The notes under the pieces: generated by a model
Seen by the model: the letters and a program-made list of their open reading frames with translations, nothing else
What the model was told of the DNA's origin: nothing
Databases searched by the model: none
Program-made: the position numbers and the translations under genes
Virus record (IMG/VR): IMGVR_UViG_3300031565_000183
Location: 1 to 35,194 of that record
Strand: one strand, 5' to 3'
Source: a virus
DNA length: 35,194 bases
Part shown: positions 16,363 through 24,042 of the stretch, in pieces
Layout of the letters: each line of letters begins with the position of its first letter
Numbering within the stretch: position 1 is the stretch's first letter

Positions 16363-17102
16363 TGAATTATAGCATTTACGACAAAATGTCATCATTAATA
16401 ACAAAACCAAAACGTCCTAAGTTATCAACATTTGTATCTTCGGCGGATTTATTTACCTATGTCTATCCGAGAGGAAATATGGATCTTCATTCTTTCTTAC
16501 ATTTAATCGGAGTGGGAAAGGACGGACCTTGGATTGCCGGTGGAGCAGCATTAGCATGGTATAAGGGAGAAACGATTGATTCCTTAACGGACGTTGATAT
16601 ATTTTTTGCTAATAAGGATAATTTTGATTGGGTTGACAAAATTTTTAATGATGTATTAACGAATCCCAATGATAAATTAGACGATTTTAGTAAATTATTT
16701 TCAAAAGATGTGTTGGTAGGTACCAACCCGTATATTCATAGATCACACAATGCAACTACAATTAGATTTAGCATTCAAACAAAAATATATACGATACAAT
16801 TAATTAAAGCTAGGTTTCATGACAATATTCAATCAGTAATTGATAGTTTTGATATTAGTGTTTGTAAAGTAGCGACTGACGGTAAACATTTTTATTTAGG
16901 AGAAAATACTGCACACGATATAAACAATAAAATATTAAGGTATGAAGGTGAATTTAAAATGAATTCATTACCTAGAATTTTAAAATACCAAACCTATGGT
17001 TATAAACCCACAGACGAATTAGTTCAACGAATGAGAGATAGTGAGAGTTTATATACCGAAATTGATATTGAGGATGTAAATGGATACAACAACATCGCCT
17101 AA
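16362..17102 (+). CDS. Nucleotidyltransferase-fold protein
   Basis: A 246-residue protein with the Pol beta-type nucleotidyltransferase signature: WIAGGAALAWYKG (GG at 60-61), then SLTDVDIFFA with the two metal-binding aspartates D77 and D79. A third acidic strand is likely FDISVCKVA near 164. Such proteins transfer NMP to RNA, protein or small molecules, and some phage or toxin members modify tRNA or proteins. The target is unknown. It overlaps rnh by 1 base (TAATG) and the next gene by 23. Confidence 0.75.
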   Translation: MNYSIYDKMSSLITKPKRPKLSTFVSSADLFTYVYPRGNMDLHSFLHLIGVGKDGPWIAGGAALAWYKGETIDSLTDVDIFFANKDNFDWVDKIFNDVLTNPNDKLDDFSKLFSKDVLVGTNPYIHRSHNATTIRFSIQTKIYTIQLIKARFHDNIQSVIDSFDISVCKVATDGKHFYLGENTAHDINNKILRYEGEFKMNSLPRILKYQTYGYKPTDELVQRMRDSESLYTEIDIEDVNGYNNIA

Positions 17103-17556
17103 CGAATACAAAGAAAGAACTTGGAGCCTGTTCTCCAAGAAGCCTATGCTAATGTATTCTAAAAAGCATGATCAATATATTGTCCTTTGGGATGGCATTA
17201 TAATGACTAGGAATGATGCAATTTATATTTTGTTTCATGCATTTCATCGAGTCTTTCCAGGACAAAAAGTTAAACAGAAACTATTAGATGACTATATGCG
17301 CTGTCTACGCAGTGGCGTATTTAAAGAATTTACCGATGAAGCGGGCGAAAGATTTATGGAAAATAGGTGCCGATTGTCTGACATGGCGGTGGAAGATATG
17401 ACTAAGATTGAAGTCGCTAATAATATGAGAAATACTCGATTTCAATATTTAATACAAATGTTTTCTGCACTTCTTTATGATTACGAGAATAACGGAACAA
17501 CTTTTAAACAGGCTATGGATTGGTTAGATTTAGGGCAGGCAAACGAATATGATTAG
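17080..17556 (+). CDS. Unknown phage protein (158 aa)
   Basis: A helix-rich protein with a conserved-looking aromatic middle (YILFHAFHRVFPGQK) and an acidic C-terminus. The ribosome site GAGGA sits inside the upstream gene, supporting the start at 17080. It overlaps neighbours on both sides (23 and 8 bases). No motif is recognised. Confidence 0.7.
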   Translation: MDTTTSPNEYKERTWSLFSKKPMLMYSKKHDQYIVLWDGIIMTRNDAIYILFHAFHRVFPGQKVKQKLLDDYMRCLRSGVFKEFTDEAGERFMENRCRLSDMAVEDMTKIEVANNMRNTRFQYLIQMFSALLYDYENNGTTFKQAMDWLDLGQANEYD

Positions 17557-17890
17557 AGATGTTAACATAGTCGGAAGTACCTTTTTCGTATCCTCGACTC
17601 AAATGCCAATATATGCTATTGGTGAGAACCAAGTTCGATATAATAATCGAAAAAATGCATTAGAGCAATGGGTTGCATCGAATAACAGCTGGCAAGAAAT
17701 TGCTGGCGCGGTAGACATTCGTATCAATCCAGAAATTGATGCATTATTAAATTGGGTTCGAGAAAAACAACAAGAAGAATTTAAACTAACAAACATATAT
17801 AAAAAATATCCAGAACTTCGTAAAATGAAAGAACAGCATGATATAATGCTTGCACTTATAAAGGAATATGTAGATGAGCCTAATCGCTAA
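17549..17890 (+). CDS. Unknown phage protein (113 aa)
   Basis: The N-terminal third is beta-like (STFFVSSTQMPIYAIGENQV); the rest is helical and charged (INPEIDALLNWVREKQQEEF). It could be a small structural or assembly protein, but there is nothing diagnostic. It overlaps the next gene by 17 bases. Confidence 0.7.
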   Translation: MIRDVNIVGSTFFVSSTQMPIYAIGENQVRYNNRKNALEQWVASNNSWQEIAGAVDIRINPEIDALLNWVREKQQEEFKLTNIYKKYPELRKMKEQHDIMLALIKEYVDEPNR

Positions 17891-18365
17891 AACAGTAGTA
17901 AAGAATAAATTTTGGATCGTGGAAGAAGATGGCATTAAGGTCGCTACTATTCAAAAAAGCCCCGGCGGTGTTGCGTTTGTAAAAGATGCTAATAGAGAAC
18001 TTTTTCCTAGCATTAAAAACCTAGGTAGTACTCACAATATTATCTTTGATAAAATTGAAAAGAAAAAGAAAACCTTAGAAAAGAAAGAGCATGTTTCTGA
18101 AATTAACGGATATCCAACGAATACTACACCATACAATGTTCTTCACAATGTACAGAACAATAGTTACATTTATACAAAGAAACCTAAAAGCAAAAGTTAT
18201 TTTTGTGCGGGATATTATATCGTACAATTTTCAGTCACCTGGGTGCGAGGATTTTGTCCTAAACTCATTACGCTTGAACGATACAAATTTAAAGGTCCGT
18301 TTAAGACAAAAACAGAAATGCAAGCAGTTTTACAAAAGACAGTTAATGAACCCGATATTGACTAA
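17874..18365 (+). CDS. Conserved phage protein, unknown (163 aa)
   Basis: Begins MSLIAKTVVKNKFWIVEEDG, a pattern I associate with a conserved family of T4-like marine phages of unknown role. A lysine-rich segment (KIEKKKKTLEKKEH) separates an N-terminal beta domain from a second part with YFCAGYYIVQFSVTW. It overlaps neighbours at both ends. Confidence 0.75.
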   Translation: MSLIAKTVVKNKFWIVEEDGIKVATIQKSPGGVAFVKDANRELFPSIKNLGSTHNIIFDKIEKKKKTLEKKEHVSEINGYPTNTTPYNVLHNVQNNSYIYTKKPKSKSYFCAGYYIVQFSVTWVRGFCPKLITLERYKFKGPFKTKTEMQAVLQKTVNEPDID

Positions 18366-18558
18366 GTTTAATACAAAGGTTCAAACCCTTAGTCAAAGTG
18401 GCGGGAAACAACTTCTATTAAGTGCTAGAGAAGCCCGAGATCTACAATCAGAAATTTTCGTCCTTCTTCGACAAATTGCTACATTAGAAGCTAATTTACG
18501 CAGGGCTGAATCGGGTGAAGTTCCTGCTTCTATATCTGCCGACGGTGGCAAGTTTTAA
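18346..18558 (+). CDS. Small helical phage protein (70 aa)
   Basis: The real start is most likely the ATG at 18346, 20 bases inside the previous gene. The frame is open further upstream, but that part is the out-of-frame image of the preceding gene. The sequence is a helical hairpin: KVQTLSQSGGKQLLLSAREA then LRQIATLEANLRRAES. It resembles small conserved proteins of T4-like marine phages. No function known. Confidence 0.65.
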   Translation: MNPILTKFNTKVQTLSQSGGKQLLLSAREARDLQSEIFVLLRQIATLEANLRRAESGEVPASISADGGKF

Positions 18559-18566
18559 CATAAATA
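18559..18566 (+). promoter_or_regulatory. Possible late promoter box, very close to ATG
   Basis: CATAAATA matches seven of eight bases of the T4 late box. It ends 7 bases before the ATG at 18574, and there is no ribosome site, so any transcript from it would be leaderless. Confidence 0.3.
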
Positions 18567-18573
18567 CTATGTT

Positions 18574-18870
18574 ATGAGTAGACCCAAGCCCACCGTCATT
18601 TTAGAGAAAGTAAATAAGACAACCTACAAATGTGATCAGGTACTGCATAGTGATGGCATTTGGGCTGTGTACTTTAACGGCAAACCTATTAACTTAAAAA
18701 CTAGTAATCTACTAGTTAACTATCCAGGACCTAAATATAAAAAGGTTAGTTTTAGTAATAAAGGTCATGCTATTAACCTAGCTAAAAAATTAAATGAAAC
18801 TTTTCAAACAGATAAATTTACCGTTGTGTTCTTGACTCAAGGAGAACAGGTATTCCCAACCAAGAATTAA
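18574..18870 (+). CDS. Conserved small phage protein (98 aa)
   Basis: Starts MSRPKPTVILEKVNKTTYKC and contains YPGPKYKKVSFSNKGHAINL, a strongly patterned segment that I recall from T4-like cyanophage proteins of unknown function. A small mixed alpha/beta fold is likely. There is no Shine-Dalgarno sequence near the ATG. The next gene starts 20 bases downstream. Confidence 0.75.
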   Translation: MSRPKPTVILEKVNKTTYKCDQVLHSDGIWAVYFNGKPINLKTSNLLVNYPGPKYKKVSFSNKGHAINLAKKLNETFQTDKFTVVFLTQGEQVFPTKN

Positions 18871-18890
18871 AGGCAATTAAAAAGAAAAGA

Positions 18891-19229
18891 TTGACCAGAG
18901 AAATGTGTGTGCAGTATAACGCCCAGGGCGGCGATTGCGACACAAAGGTCTTTTCTAATTCAATATGGCAGCATCCAGATGCTTGGACTTTGCAACTAAG
19001 AAAAAATGGACGTAAGATACTTGATCAGATGGGGATGAAAAGTTATCTAATCAAGTTAACCCATCAAGATTTTACATCAAACGTTTATTTAAAATTATAC
19101 AAATGTCTCGAAGGACCATTTTATATTAATACTCCACAATTGTGGCTTTATTTAGAAAAAGACTATATTATGATGACATTACTTGATAACGATTTAAAGA
19201 AAATTATCAGGAACTGTTCGGATAAGTGA
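18891..19229 (+). CDS. Unknown phage protein (start uncertain)
   Basis: Between 108 and 112 residues depending on start: a TTG at 18891 or the ATG at 18903; neither has a good ribosome site. The frame is open further upstream into the previous gene and reads as sensible basic protein (codons ELKAIKKKR just before 18891). The true start could therefore lie earlier at a rare codon. The sequence CVQYNAQGGDCDTKVFSNSI is cysteine-bearing but not a known motif. The C-terminal half is hydrophobic-helical. Confidence 0.6.
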   Translation: MTREMCVQYNAQGGDCDTKVFSNSIWQHPDAWTLQLRKNGRKILDQMGMKSYLIKLTHQDFTSNVYLKLYKCLEGPFYINTPQLWLYLEKDYIMMTLLDNDLKKIIRNCSDK

Positions 19230-19242
19230 TGATCATAATAGC

Positions 19243-19587
19243 ATGACAACCGTTAACACTAGATTGGTTTGGATCAATCTCCCATCCAAATTTTGGGAAG
19301 AAACCGATGATGGTACGAAGCAAGAGAAATTATCAATAATTGCTATTGTAGCATTTTTCAAAAAATATACACCGATGGCCGAAATCCATTTGTTACACGA
19401 TCATCCTCAAATTGAGAAGGAACTTCGACATTGGTTGAGAGCGAATTCTATTCAATTACCTGGTGCGGTAATTCCGGTGGTAATTCCAAACGATGCAGAC
19501 TTTTTAGTATTCCAATTAAAATGGTTTGATTATATAAAATTTATTACCTATACTGATATTAATCCCTCGGTAATCACTACTGACTAA
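19243..19587 (+). CDS. Unknown phage protein (114 aa)
   Basis: A compact alpha/beta protein (TRLVWINLPSKFW at the start, VIPVVIPNDADFLVF in the second half). It has no ribosome site in the 13-base gap before its ATG, and no known motif. It ends 45 bases before the papain-like gene, in which a new promoter lies. Confidence 0.6.
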   Translation: MTTVNTRLVWINLPSKFWEETDDGTKQEKLSIIAIVAFFKKYTPMAEIHLLHDHPQIEKELRHWLRANSIQLPGAVIPVVIPNDADFLVFQLKWFDYIKFITYTDINPSVITTD

Positions 19588-19595
19588 TATAACAT

Positions 19596-19624
19596 TTGAC
19601 TTTGGAAAAGCTTTAACGTAAAAT
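19596..19624 (+). promoter_or_regulatory. Promoter for papain-like gene, nearly leaderless
   Basis: TTGACT (19596-19601), 17 bases, TAAAAT (19619-19624). The predicted start of transcription is near 19631, about 2 bases before the ATG at 19633. There is no ribosome site. The -35 sequence is identical to that of the rnh promoter. Confidence 0.6.
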
Positions 19625-19632
19625 AATTAAAT

Positions 19633-20148
19633 ATGAGACCATATACTCAAGGGCTTTTGGACGGTATGTGTGGCGTCTATTCGGTTATCAACGCAATGCA
19701 CGCCATTGATCATATGCCTGAAAAACGAGCAGAAACAATGTTTCGGATAACAATTAAAAAGTTTTCTAGCATATTTCCCACAGCATTCTATGACGGGATT
19801 AAATTCGATGAACTTCTTACAATTACACGCTGGATTGCAAAAAAATATGTCAAAAATAAGCTAAAATGTTACAAACCTGTTAGAAAAAAAGTCGATATTA
19901 GAGGTTGGTTCGATATACTGGAACAAGTATTAGATAAAGATAAAACTGCCGTTATTATCGGCCTAGGATATCCGGAAGATCATTGGAGCGTCTGTGTCGC
20001 TGTAGAACGCAAAGGAAATGGACGTTATCTTGTACTGTCAGATTCATATTTTGGTTTAAAGAGATTTAGAGAATCCAAATTCTCTATGTTTAAGAAAAAA
20101 GACAAAATTCAAATTGACCCATTCGAAACTATTGTAATTGGAAAATAA
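19633..20148 (+). CDS. Papain-like cysteine peptidase candidate
   Basis: A 171-residue protein whose N-terminus QGLLDGMCGVYSVINAM has the cysteine-helix look of papain-fold enzymes (Gln6 for the oxyanion hole, Cys13 nucleophile). The usual partners follow in order: His117 in PEDHWSVCVAV and Asp137 in LVLSDSYFG. There is no signal peptide, so it would act inside the host cell. Possible jobs include cleaving a host or phage protein, or transferase activity, since the fold also makes crosslinks. The catalytic triad is by eye; the family is not identified more closely. It probably has its own leaderless transcript. Confidence 0.7.
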   Translation: MRPYTQGLLDGMCGVYSVINAMHAIDHMPEKRAETMFRITIKKFSSIFPTAFYDGIKFDELLTITRWIAKKYVKNKLKCYKPVRKKVDIRGWFDILEQVLDKDKTAVIIGLGYPEDHWSVCVAVERKGNGRYLVLSDSYFGLKRFRESKFSMFKKKDKIQIDPFETIVIGK

Positions 20149-20149
20149 C

Positions 20150-20380
20150 ATGAATACGGAAAAAGAAAATATGATGCGAACATTAGCCGATAAACCTAGG
20201 CTTGCATCAGCTTGGTGTAGTATAGGAATCCACCGATGGCAGCGTTGGAGAAGTTATAAAGAAGATATAATTGAAACTGATAAGCTTGGATATTCTGTAA
20301 TCCAACAACTTCGAGAATGTGATGATTGTGGATTGAAACAATTATCATATACTAACGCTAGTCACAAAAAAATCACCTAA
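20150..20380 (+). CDS. Small zinc-binding-type phage protein (76 aa)
   Basis: Contains C23-x4-H28 followed by WQRW, and then C57-x2-C60-G, a spacing fit for a small zinc knuckle. I start at 20150, right after the previous stop; an in-frame start at 20138 lies inside the upstream gene. The pattern 'WCSIGIHRWQRW...ECDDCGL' recurs in small phage proteins, as far as I remember. It closes the operon before the hairpin at 20384. Confidence 0.65.
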   Translation: MNTEKENMMRTLADKPRLASAWCSIGIHRWQRWRSYKEDIIETDKLGYSVIQQLRECDDCGLKQLSYTNASHKKIT

Positions 20381-20383
20381 TCT

Positions 20384-20425
20384 AAATCAATGACTTATAA
20401 GACCCCCAACATAAGTCATTGATTT
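20384..20425. repeat. Hairpin A upstream of moxR-like gene
   Basis: A perfect 15-bp inverted repeat (AAATCAATGACTTAT at 20384-20398, its complement at 20411-20425) with a 12-base loop. A near-identical stem occurs at 22634-22678. The right arm runs into a short T-rich stretch, so it could end transcription of the upstream genes. The AT-rich stem could equally be a protein-binding operator. Confidence 0.75.
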
Positions 20426-20443
20426 TATTAATGTTAATTGGGC

Positions 20444-20472
20444 TTGACACTAACTTCAAACTCCAGTAAAAT
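20444..20472 (+). promoter_or_regulatory. Strong sigma-70-like promoter for moxR-like gene
   Basis: TTGACA (20444-20449, full consensus), 17 bases, TAAAAT (20467-20472). A short leader of about 34 bases with AGGAG follows. It sits 18 bases after hairpin A. Confidence 0.8.
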
Positions 20473-20512
20473 ACTAGGGTATTAAACGTTAACCTACTAG
20501 GAGAATAAACGT

Positions 20513-21607
20513 ATGGCTCAAGCACAAGAATCCACCCGCACAGTAAATCCCAAAGAAGCTGAGGCGGCAATTATGACTTGTTTTAAGTCGAAGCGTCCGC
20601 TGTTTCTGTGGGGACCTCCGGGAATCGGTAAAAGCGAAGTGGTAGACACTATTACTACGCGCCTCGAAGGCTTTATGATTGACCTGCGTTTGGGTCAAAT
20701 GGAGCCGACGGATTTGCGTGGAATTCCGTACTTTAACAAAGAGCTGGGGCTCATGGACTGGGCACCGCCCATCGACCTTCCTTCGGAAGAACTTGCTGCA
20801 AAATATCCGATCATTGTATTGTTCCTCGACGAGATGAACGCGGCAGCGCCGTCGGTGCAAGCGGCTGCCTACCAGCTTATTCTTAACCGTCGTATCGGAA
20901 AATACTTTCTCCCCAAAAACGTTGTTATTGTTGCAGCGGGTAACAGGGAATCGGATCGAGGCGTTACTTATCGCATGCCTAGTCCGCTTGCCAACCGTTT
21001 TGTTCACCTCGAAATGAGGCACGATTTTGATTGCTGGCAGGAATGGGCAATTCATCATCGCATCAACAACGACGTTATTGGTTACCTCAGCCACAATAAA
21101 CAAGATTTGTTCGACTTCAAAGCGACGTCGGCGAGCCGGGCGTTTGCTACTCCGCGTTCGTGGGTCTTTGTAAGTGACCTCATTGACGACGGTGTCGGCT
21201 ACGATGTCCTGACCAATCTGGTTGCTGGTACTGTTGGCGAGGGCCTTGCTGTTAAGTTCATGGCGCACCGGAAATTGGTCGAAGACCTTCCGATGCCGAT
21301 GGACATTCTTGAGGGCAAGGTTACGGAACTCAAAGTCAAGGAGATCAGCGCAATGTATTCGCTTACGATTTCCATGTGCTACGAACTGAAGGATGCCAGG
21401 GAGAAAAAGGTCTCCGACGACAAGTGGCACAAAATGATCGATTGCTTCTTCGCGTTCATGATGAAGAATTTCCAAAAGGAAATCGTGGTTATGGGCGCGC
21501 GTACTGCGCTCACCACGTATGACCTTCCGATTAACCCGAAGAAGATGAAGTCCTTCGACGAGTTCCATAAACTGTACGGCAAATATATTATTGCCGCTAA
21601 CCAGTAA
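20513..21607 (+). CDS. MoxR-type AAA+ ATPase
   Basis: A 364-residue AAA+ ATPase. Walker A is GPPGIGKS at 34-41 and Walker B is IVLFLDE at 101-107. Sensor 1 is in VIVAAGNRESDRG (N144), and an arginine-finger-like PLANRFVHLEM lies near 157-168. MoxR-type ATPases work as chaperones with a VWA-domain partner, here encoded 1.1 kb downstream. Its DNA is markedly richer in G and C than the phage background (one 60-base line at 20821 is about 63% GC against about 30% in the polymerase gene). It also has its own promoter and terminator. Target complex unknown. Confidence 0.92.
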   Translation: MAQAQESTRTVNPKEAEAAIMTCFKSKRPLFLWGPPGIGKSEVVDTITTRLEGFMIDLRLGQMEPTDLRGIPYFNKELGLMDWAPPIDLPSEELAAKYPIIVLFLDEMNAAAPSVQAAAYQLILNRRIGKYFLPKNVVIVAAGNRESDRGVTYRMPSPLANRFVHLEMRHDFDCWQEWAIHHRINNDVIGYLSHNKQDLFDFKATSASRAFATPRSWVFVSDLIDDGVGYDVLTNLVAGTVGEGLAVKFMAHRKLVEDLPMPMDILEGKVTELKVKEISAMYSLTISMCYELKDAREKKVSDDKWHKMIDCFFAFMMKNFQKEIVVMGARTALTTYDLPINPKKMKSFDEFHKLYGKYIIAANQ

Positions 21608-21614
21608 ACGGTTT

Positions 21615-21667
21615 AGGCTAGTTGGGATGGCGTCCTAGTCGCCGGCAGTACCCAACTAGCCTTTCTT
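21615..21667 (+). terminator. Intrinsic terminator after moxR-like gene
   Basis: A 12-bp GC-containing stem (arms 21615-21626 and 21651-21662) with a 24-base loop that can form a second small stem (GGCG/CGCC), followed by TTCTTATT. It begins 7 bases after the ATPase stop codon and leaves a new ribosome site, AAGGAG, for the next gene. Confidence 0.75.
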
Positions 21668-21681
21668 ATTAAGGAGACAAA

Positions 21682-21927
21682 ATGAACCGCAAATCAAAAT
21701 ATATTGTTGTAAAACACGAAGGTTTTGAGATGCCGATTGTCTTTTCTGACCTAATGCAGCATACGCAGGCGGCGGGCCTGCGCGAGGTTATTGGTGCAGG
21801 TTTTTGCTATGTCGAAGCTGGCGAATATGTTTGTTATGGTGAAAGCATTGGTCTACATGTTAAAAGCCGAGGCGAAACAGATGCATCGGTACTGAATGAA
21901 ATGCTTGGAATGATCCGTGAAGAATAA
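21682..21927 (+). CDS. Small unknown phage protein (81 aa)
   Basis: Good ribosome site (AAGGAG) after the terminator. The protein is a likely small beta-rich fold (KYIVVKHEGFEMPIVFSDLM, then GAGFCYVEAGEYVCYGES), with no known motif. Similar short proteins are frequent in tailed phages. It lies between the two cassette enzymes and may be an accessory of them, but nothing shows this. Confidence 0.7.
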   Translation: MNRKSKYIVVKHEGFEMPIVFSDLMQHTQAAGLREVIGAGFCYVEAGEYVCYGESIGLHVKSRGETDASVLNEMLGMIREE

Positions 21928-21928
21928 T

Positions 21929-22201
21929 ATGAATAAAGACAAACCAATGACCGCTGATGAATTTCTAAGTTATTGGTTGGATCCAATTGACGATGAAGGT
22001 CCTCACATGTCTGCGTTGGATGCATTTGAGGAATCTCTTTTTGAGCATGAATCCCAATATTATAGTGAGTGCGCGATGTTTGGTGATGCCGGTCCAGGAC
22101 AAGGATTGCACGTTTCTAATGGACAACGCGAACTTGAAAATGTTCGTCGTCAAATTAACCGTATCAAAACCTTAAAAGGTGAACTGCATGGCAATGACTA
22201 A
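21929..22201 (+). CDS. Small acidic unknown protein (90 aa)
   Basis: I start at the ATG at 21929, 1 base after the previous stop; the longer in-frame start at 21917 lies inside that gene. The N-terminal half is acidic (LDPIDDEGPHMSALDAFEES); the C-terminal part is a charged helix (RELENVRRQINRIKTLKGEL). It overlaps the membrane-protein gene by 14 bases. Not recognised. Confidence 0.65.
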   Translation: MNKDKPMTADEFLSYWLDPIDDEGPHMSALDAFEESLFEHESQYYSECAMFGDAGPGQGLHVSNGQRELENVRRQINRIKTLKGELHGND

Positions 22202-22631
22202 AAACGAACGTCGATTTTATTGGGCAGTTCAAGACTCATTATTTCTTACCATGACCTATTTGGCTGTGGTTGATGGTATTGGTTGGGCTAACGTTGTTCT
22301 CAATGTGTACCTTTGGATAATGATCGTGTCAATGGGTCTTATTGCATTGGGTACCTGGGCGCATAATTTTCTAGTAGCACAAGGTCATCGGGACAAAAAC
22401 GAACTAACAGTGCTTGATCAACTTCGAGCAAAAGGAGTATCAGTGCCCCCACTGCTTATGGCTTTTGTTGACGCTATTGTTTTCGGTGCTGCATTATCAG
22501 TCGGTTGGTATTGGACCGCTGCCGCCGCATTTAGCATGATTATTTTTGAAATTGTCGTATTTGATAAACGTGCTGTCGCTGCCGCTGTGGCGCGTAAAAA
22601 TGAATTTGAGATGATGGCTGAAAAAAACTAA
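22188..22631 (+). CDS. Small membrane protein, about four TM segments
   Basis: A 147-residue protein with two hydrophobic hairpins: roughly residues 14-60 (SLFLTMTYLAVVDGIGWANV onward) and 88-125 (MAFVDAIVFGAALSVGWYW onward), about four membrane spans. Start chosen at 22188 because AGGTG lies upstream at the right distance. It resembles neither a classical holin nor a transporter clearly. The charged loop between hairpins (HRDKNELTVLDQLRAK) would be on one face. It lies within the moxR-VWA cassette and could anchor that system in the membrane, which is speculation. Confidence 0.7.
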   Translation: MAMTKNERRFYWAVQDSLFLTMTYLAVVDGIGWANVVLNVYLWIMIVSMGLIALGTWAHNFLVAQGHRDKNELTVLDQLRAKGVSVPPLLMAFVDAIVFGAALSVGWYWTAAAAFSMIIFEIVVFDKRAVAAAVARKNEFEMMAEKN

Positions 22632-22633
22632 AC

Positions 22634-22678
22634 AAATCAATGACTTACAAAACCAGTACCGATGTAAGTCATTGATTT
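22634..22678. repeat. Hairpin B upstream of VWA gene
   Basis: A perfect 15-bp inverted repeat (AAATCAATGACTTAC at 22634-22648, its complement at 22664-22678) with a 15-base loop of different sequence from hairpin A. Only the innermost pair differs from hairpin A (T-A there, C-G here), a compensatory change. It lies 2 bases after a stop codon and 16 bases before a consensus promoter. Confidence 0.75.
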
Positions 22679-22694
22679 ACAACAGGATATTTGG

Positions 22695-22723
22695 TTGACA
22701 CTATACCAGATCCACCATATAAT
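22695..22723 (+). promoter_or_regulatory. Consensus sigma-70 promoter for VWA gene
   Basis: TTGACA (22695-22700), exactly 17 bases, TATAAT (22718-22723), a full 12 of 12 match to the bacterial housekeeping consensus. A ribosome site, AAGGA at 22740-22744, precedes the ATG at 22750. Confidence 0.9.
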
Positions 22724-22749
22724 ACTGTTATAACCAATTAAGGACTTAT

Positions 22750-24042
22750 ATGAGCCAAGACACCACAGCAAACAAAAAGATCAAGCTCAACACCTTGTCC
22801 GATACGTTTGATGCAAAGTTGGACGAGAAAGTGCGCGAGCAAATTGTTACTGCGCGAATCAGTATGTTACTGAAAATGCCCTTCCTGGGCAATATTGCTA
22901 CCCGACTTATTCTTGTACCTGCCGATAAATGGCTGCCTACTGCGGCGGTTGATGGTCGGCATTTGTTTTACAATTCCAAATTTTTCCAAATGCTTTCGTT
23001 GCCGCAAACCATTTTCGTAATCGGCCACGAAATTCTCCACGTTATTTACGAGCACATGGATCGTCGCGCACACCGCGATCCTGGGTTGTGGAATATTGCG
23101 GCTGACTTTGCTATTAACGGTGATTTGGTTGAGCACCGAATCGGTGAAAAAGTAACACAATTTCCAATCTGTCTTGATCCGAAATATACCGGTCGAACGG
23201 CAGAAGACATTTATAATGAGCTGTATGAAAACGCCGACAAAATTAATATCCAGGAATTGTTAGATCAATTGTTGGATGAGCATTTAGATCCCGACGGCGA
23301 AGATCCGAGTAAGGGCAAGGGTGGAAACGGTAATGATGATGGTGATGGTGCGGGTAGGCCAGTTCTTAGTCCTGAGGAGCGCCGTAAGGTGCGCGACGAG
23401 ATTAAAGAAGCAATTATGCAGGCATACCAGGCGGCAGGGGCAGGTAATCTTCCGGCGGGTGTAAAGCGATTGCTCGACGAGATGATGGAGCCGAAAATGA
23501 ACTGGCGTGAATTGTTGCGCCAGCAAATTGAAAGCACGTTCAAAAACGATTTTACCTGGATGCGGCCTTCACGTCGAGGCTGGCACCTGGATGCAATTCT
23601 TCCTGGCATGGTGACGGATCCGATGATCGATATTTGTGTATCCATCGATATGAGCGGATCGATTTCCAACGAACAAGCTAAAGATTTCCTTTCAGAAATC
23701 CAAGGTATTATGTCGCAGTTTATGAACTATAAATTACATGTTTGGAGTTTTGATACGCAAGTGTACAATCCGAAAATCTTCACAAGCGATAACGCTGAGG
23801 ACATGACCACATACGAACCTAAGGGCGGTGGTGGCACGGATTTCATGTGTAACTGGGAATGGATGAAAGAGAATGATGTCGAACCCAAAAAGTTCATCAT
23901 GTTTACGGATGGTTATCCGTGTGGTGAATGGGGCGAAGAAAACTACTGCGACAGCATTTTCCTTATCCACAGTGCGCCAGAAATTCACGCACCGTTTGGA
24001 ATCACTGTTCATTATGACGGGGATGTAGGCCAGGTCGATTAA
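22750..24042 (+). CDS. VWA-domain metallopeptidase-like protein, MoxR partner
   Basis: A 430-residue protein. The N-terminal part carries an HExxH zinc motif (GHEILHVIYEH, H93 and H97) with NIAADFAINGD near 115-125 as the likely third-ligand region. A Gly/Asp-rich linker follows (about 190-206). The C-terminal VWA-like domain has a MIDAS, SIDMSGS with D300, S302 and S304, plus GGGGTDF and FTDGYP for the remaining metal contacts. This architecture pairs with MoxR ATPases in bacteria and phages. It shares with the ATPase a high GC content, its own promoter and an upstream hairpin. The 3' end overlaps the next ATG, and its terminator lies inside that next gene. Confidence 0.9.
   Translation: MSQDTTANKKIKLNTLSDTFDAKLDEKVREQIVTARISMLLKMPFLGNIATRLILVPADKWLPTAAVDGRHLFYNSKFFQMLSLPQTIFVIGHEILHVIYEHMDRRAHRDPGLWNIAADFAINGDLVEHRIGEKVTQFPICLDPKYTGRTAEDIYNELYENADKINIQELLDQLLDEHLDPDGEDPSKGKGGNGNDDGDGAGRPVLSPEERRKVRDEIKEAIMQAYQAAGAGNLPAGVKRLLDEMMEPKMNWRELLRQQIESTFKNDFTWMRPSRRGWHLDAILPGMVTDPMIDICVSIDMSGSISNEQAKDFLSEIQGIMSQFMNYKLHVWSFDTQVYNPKIFTSDNAEDMTTYEPKGGGGTDFMCNWEWMKENDVEPKKFIMFTDGYPCGEWGEENYCDSIFLIHSAPEIHAPFGITVHYDGDVGQVD

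Noticed and set aside
18091-18345. Upstream extension of the 70-residue gene
   Set aside because: It is an out-of-frame image of the conserved gene at 17874-18365; only the part from 18346 continues beyond that gene.
20489-21568. 359-codon open frame on the minus strand
   Set aside because: It lies fully antisense to the MoxR-type ATPase, whose Walker and sensor motifs are intact. High GC lengthens antisense frames, and the translation is low-complexity basic without motifs.
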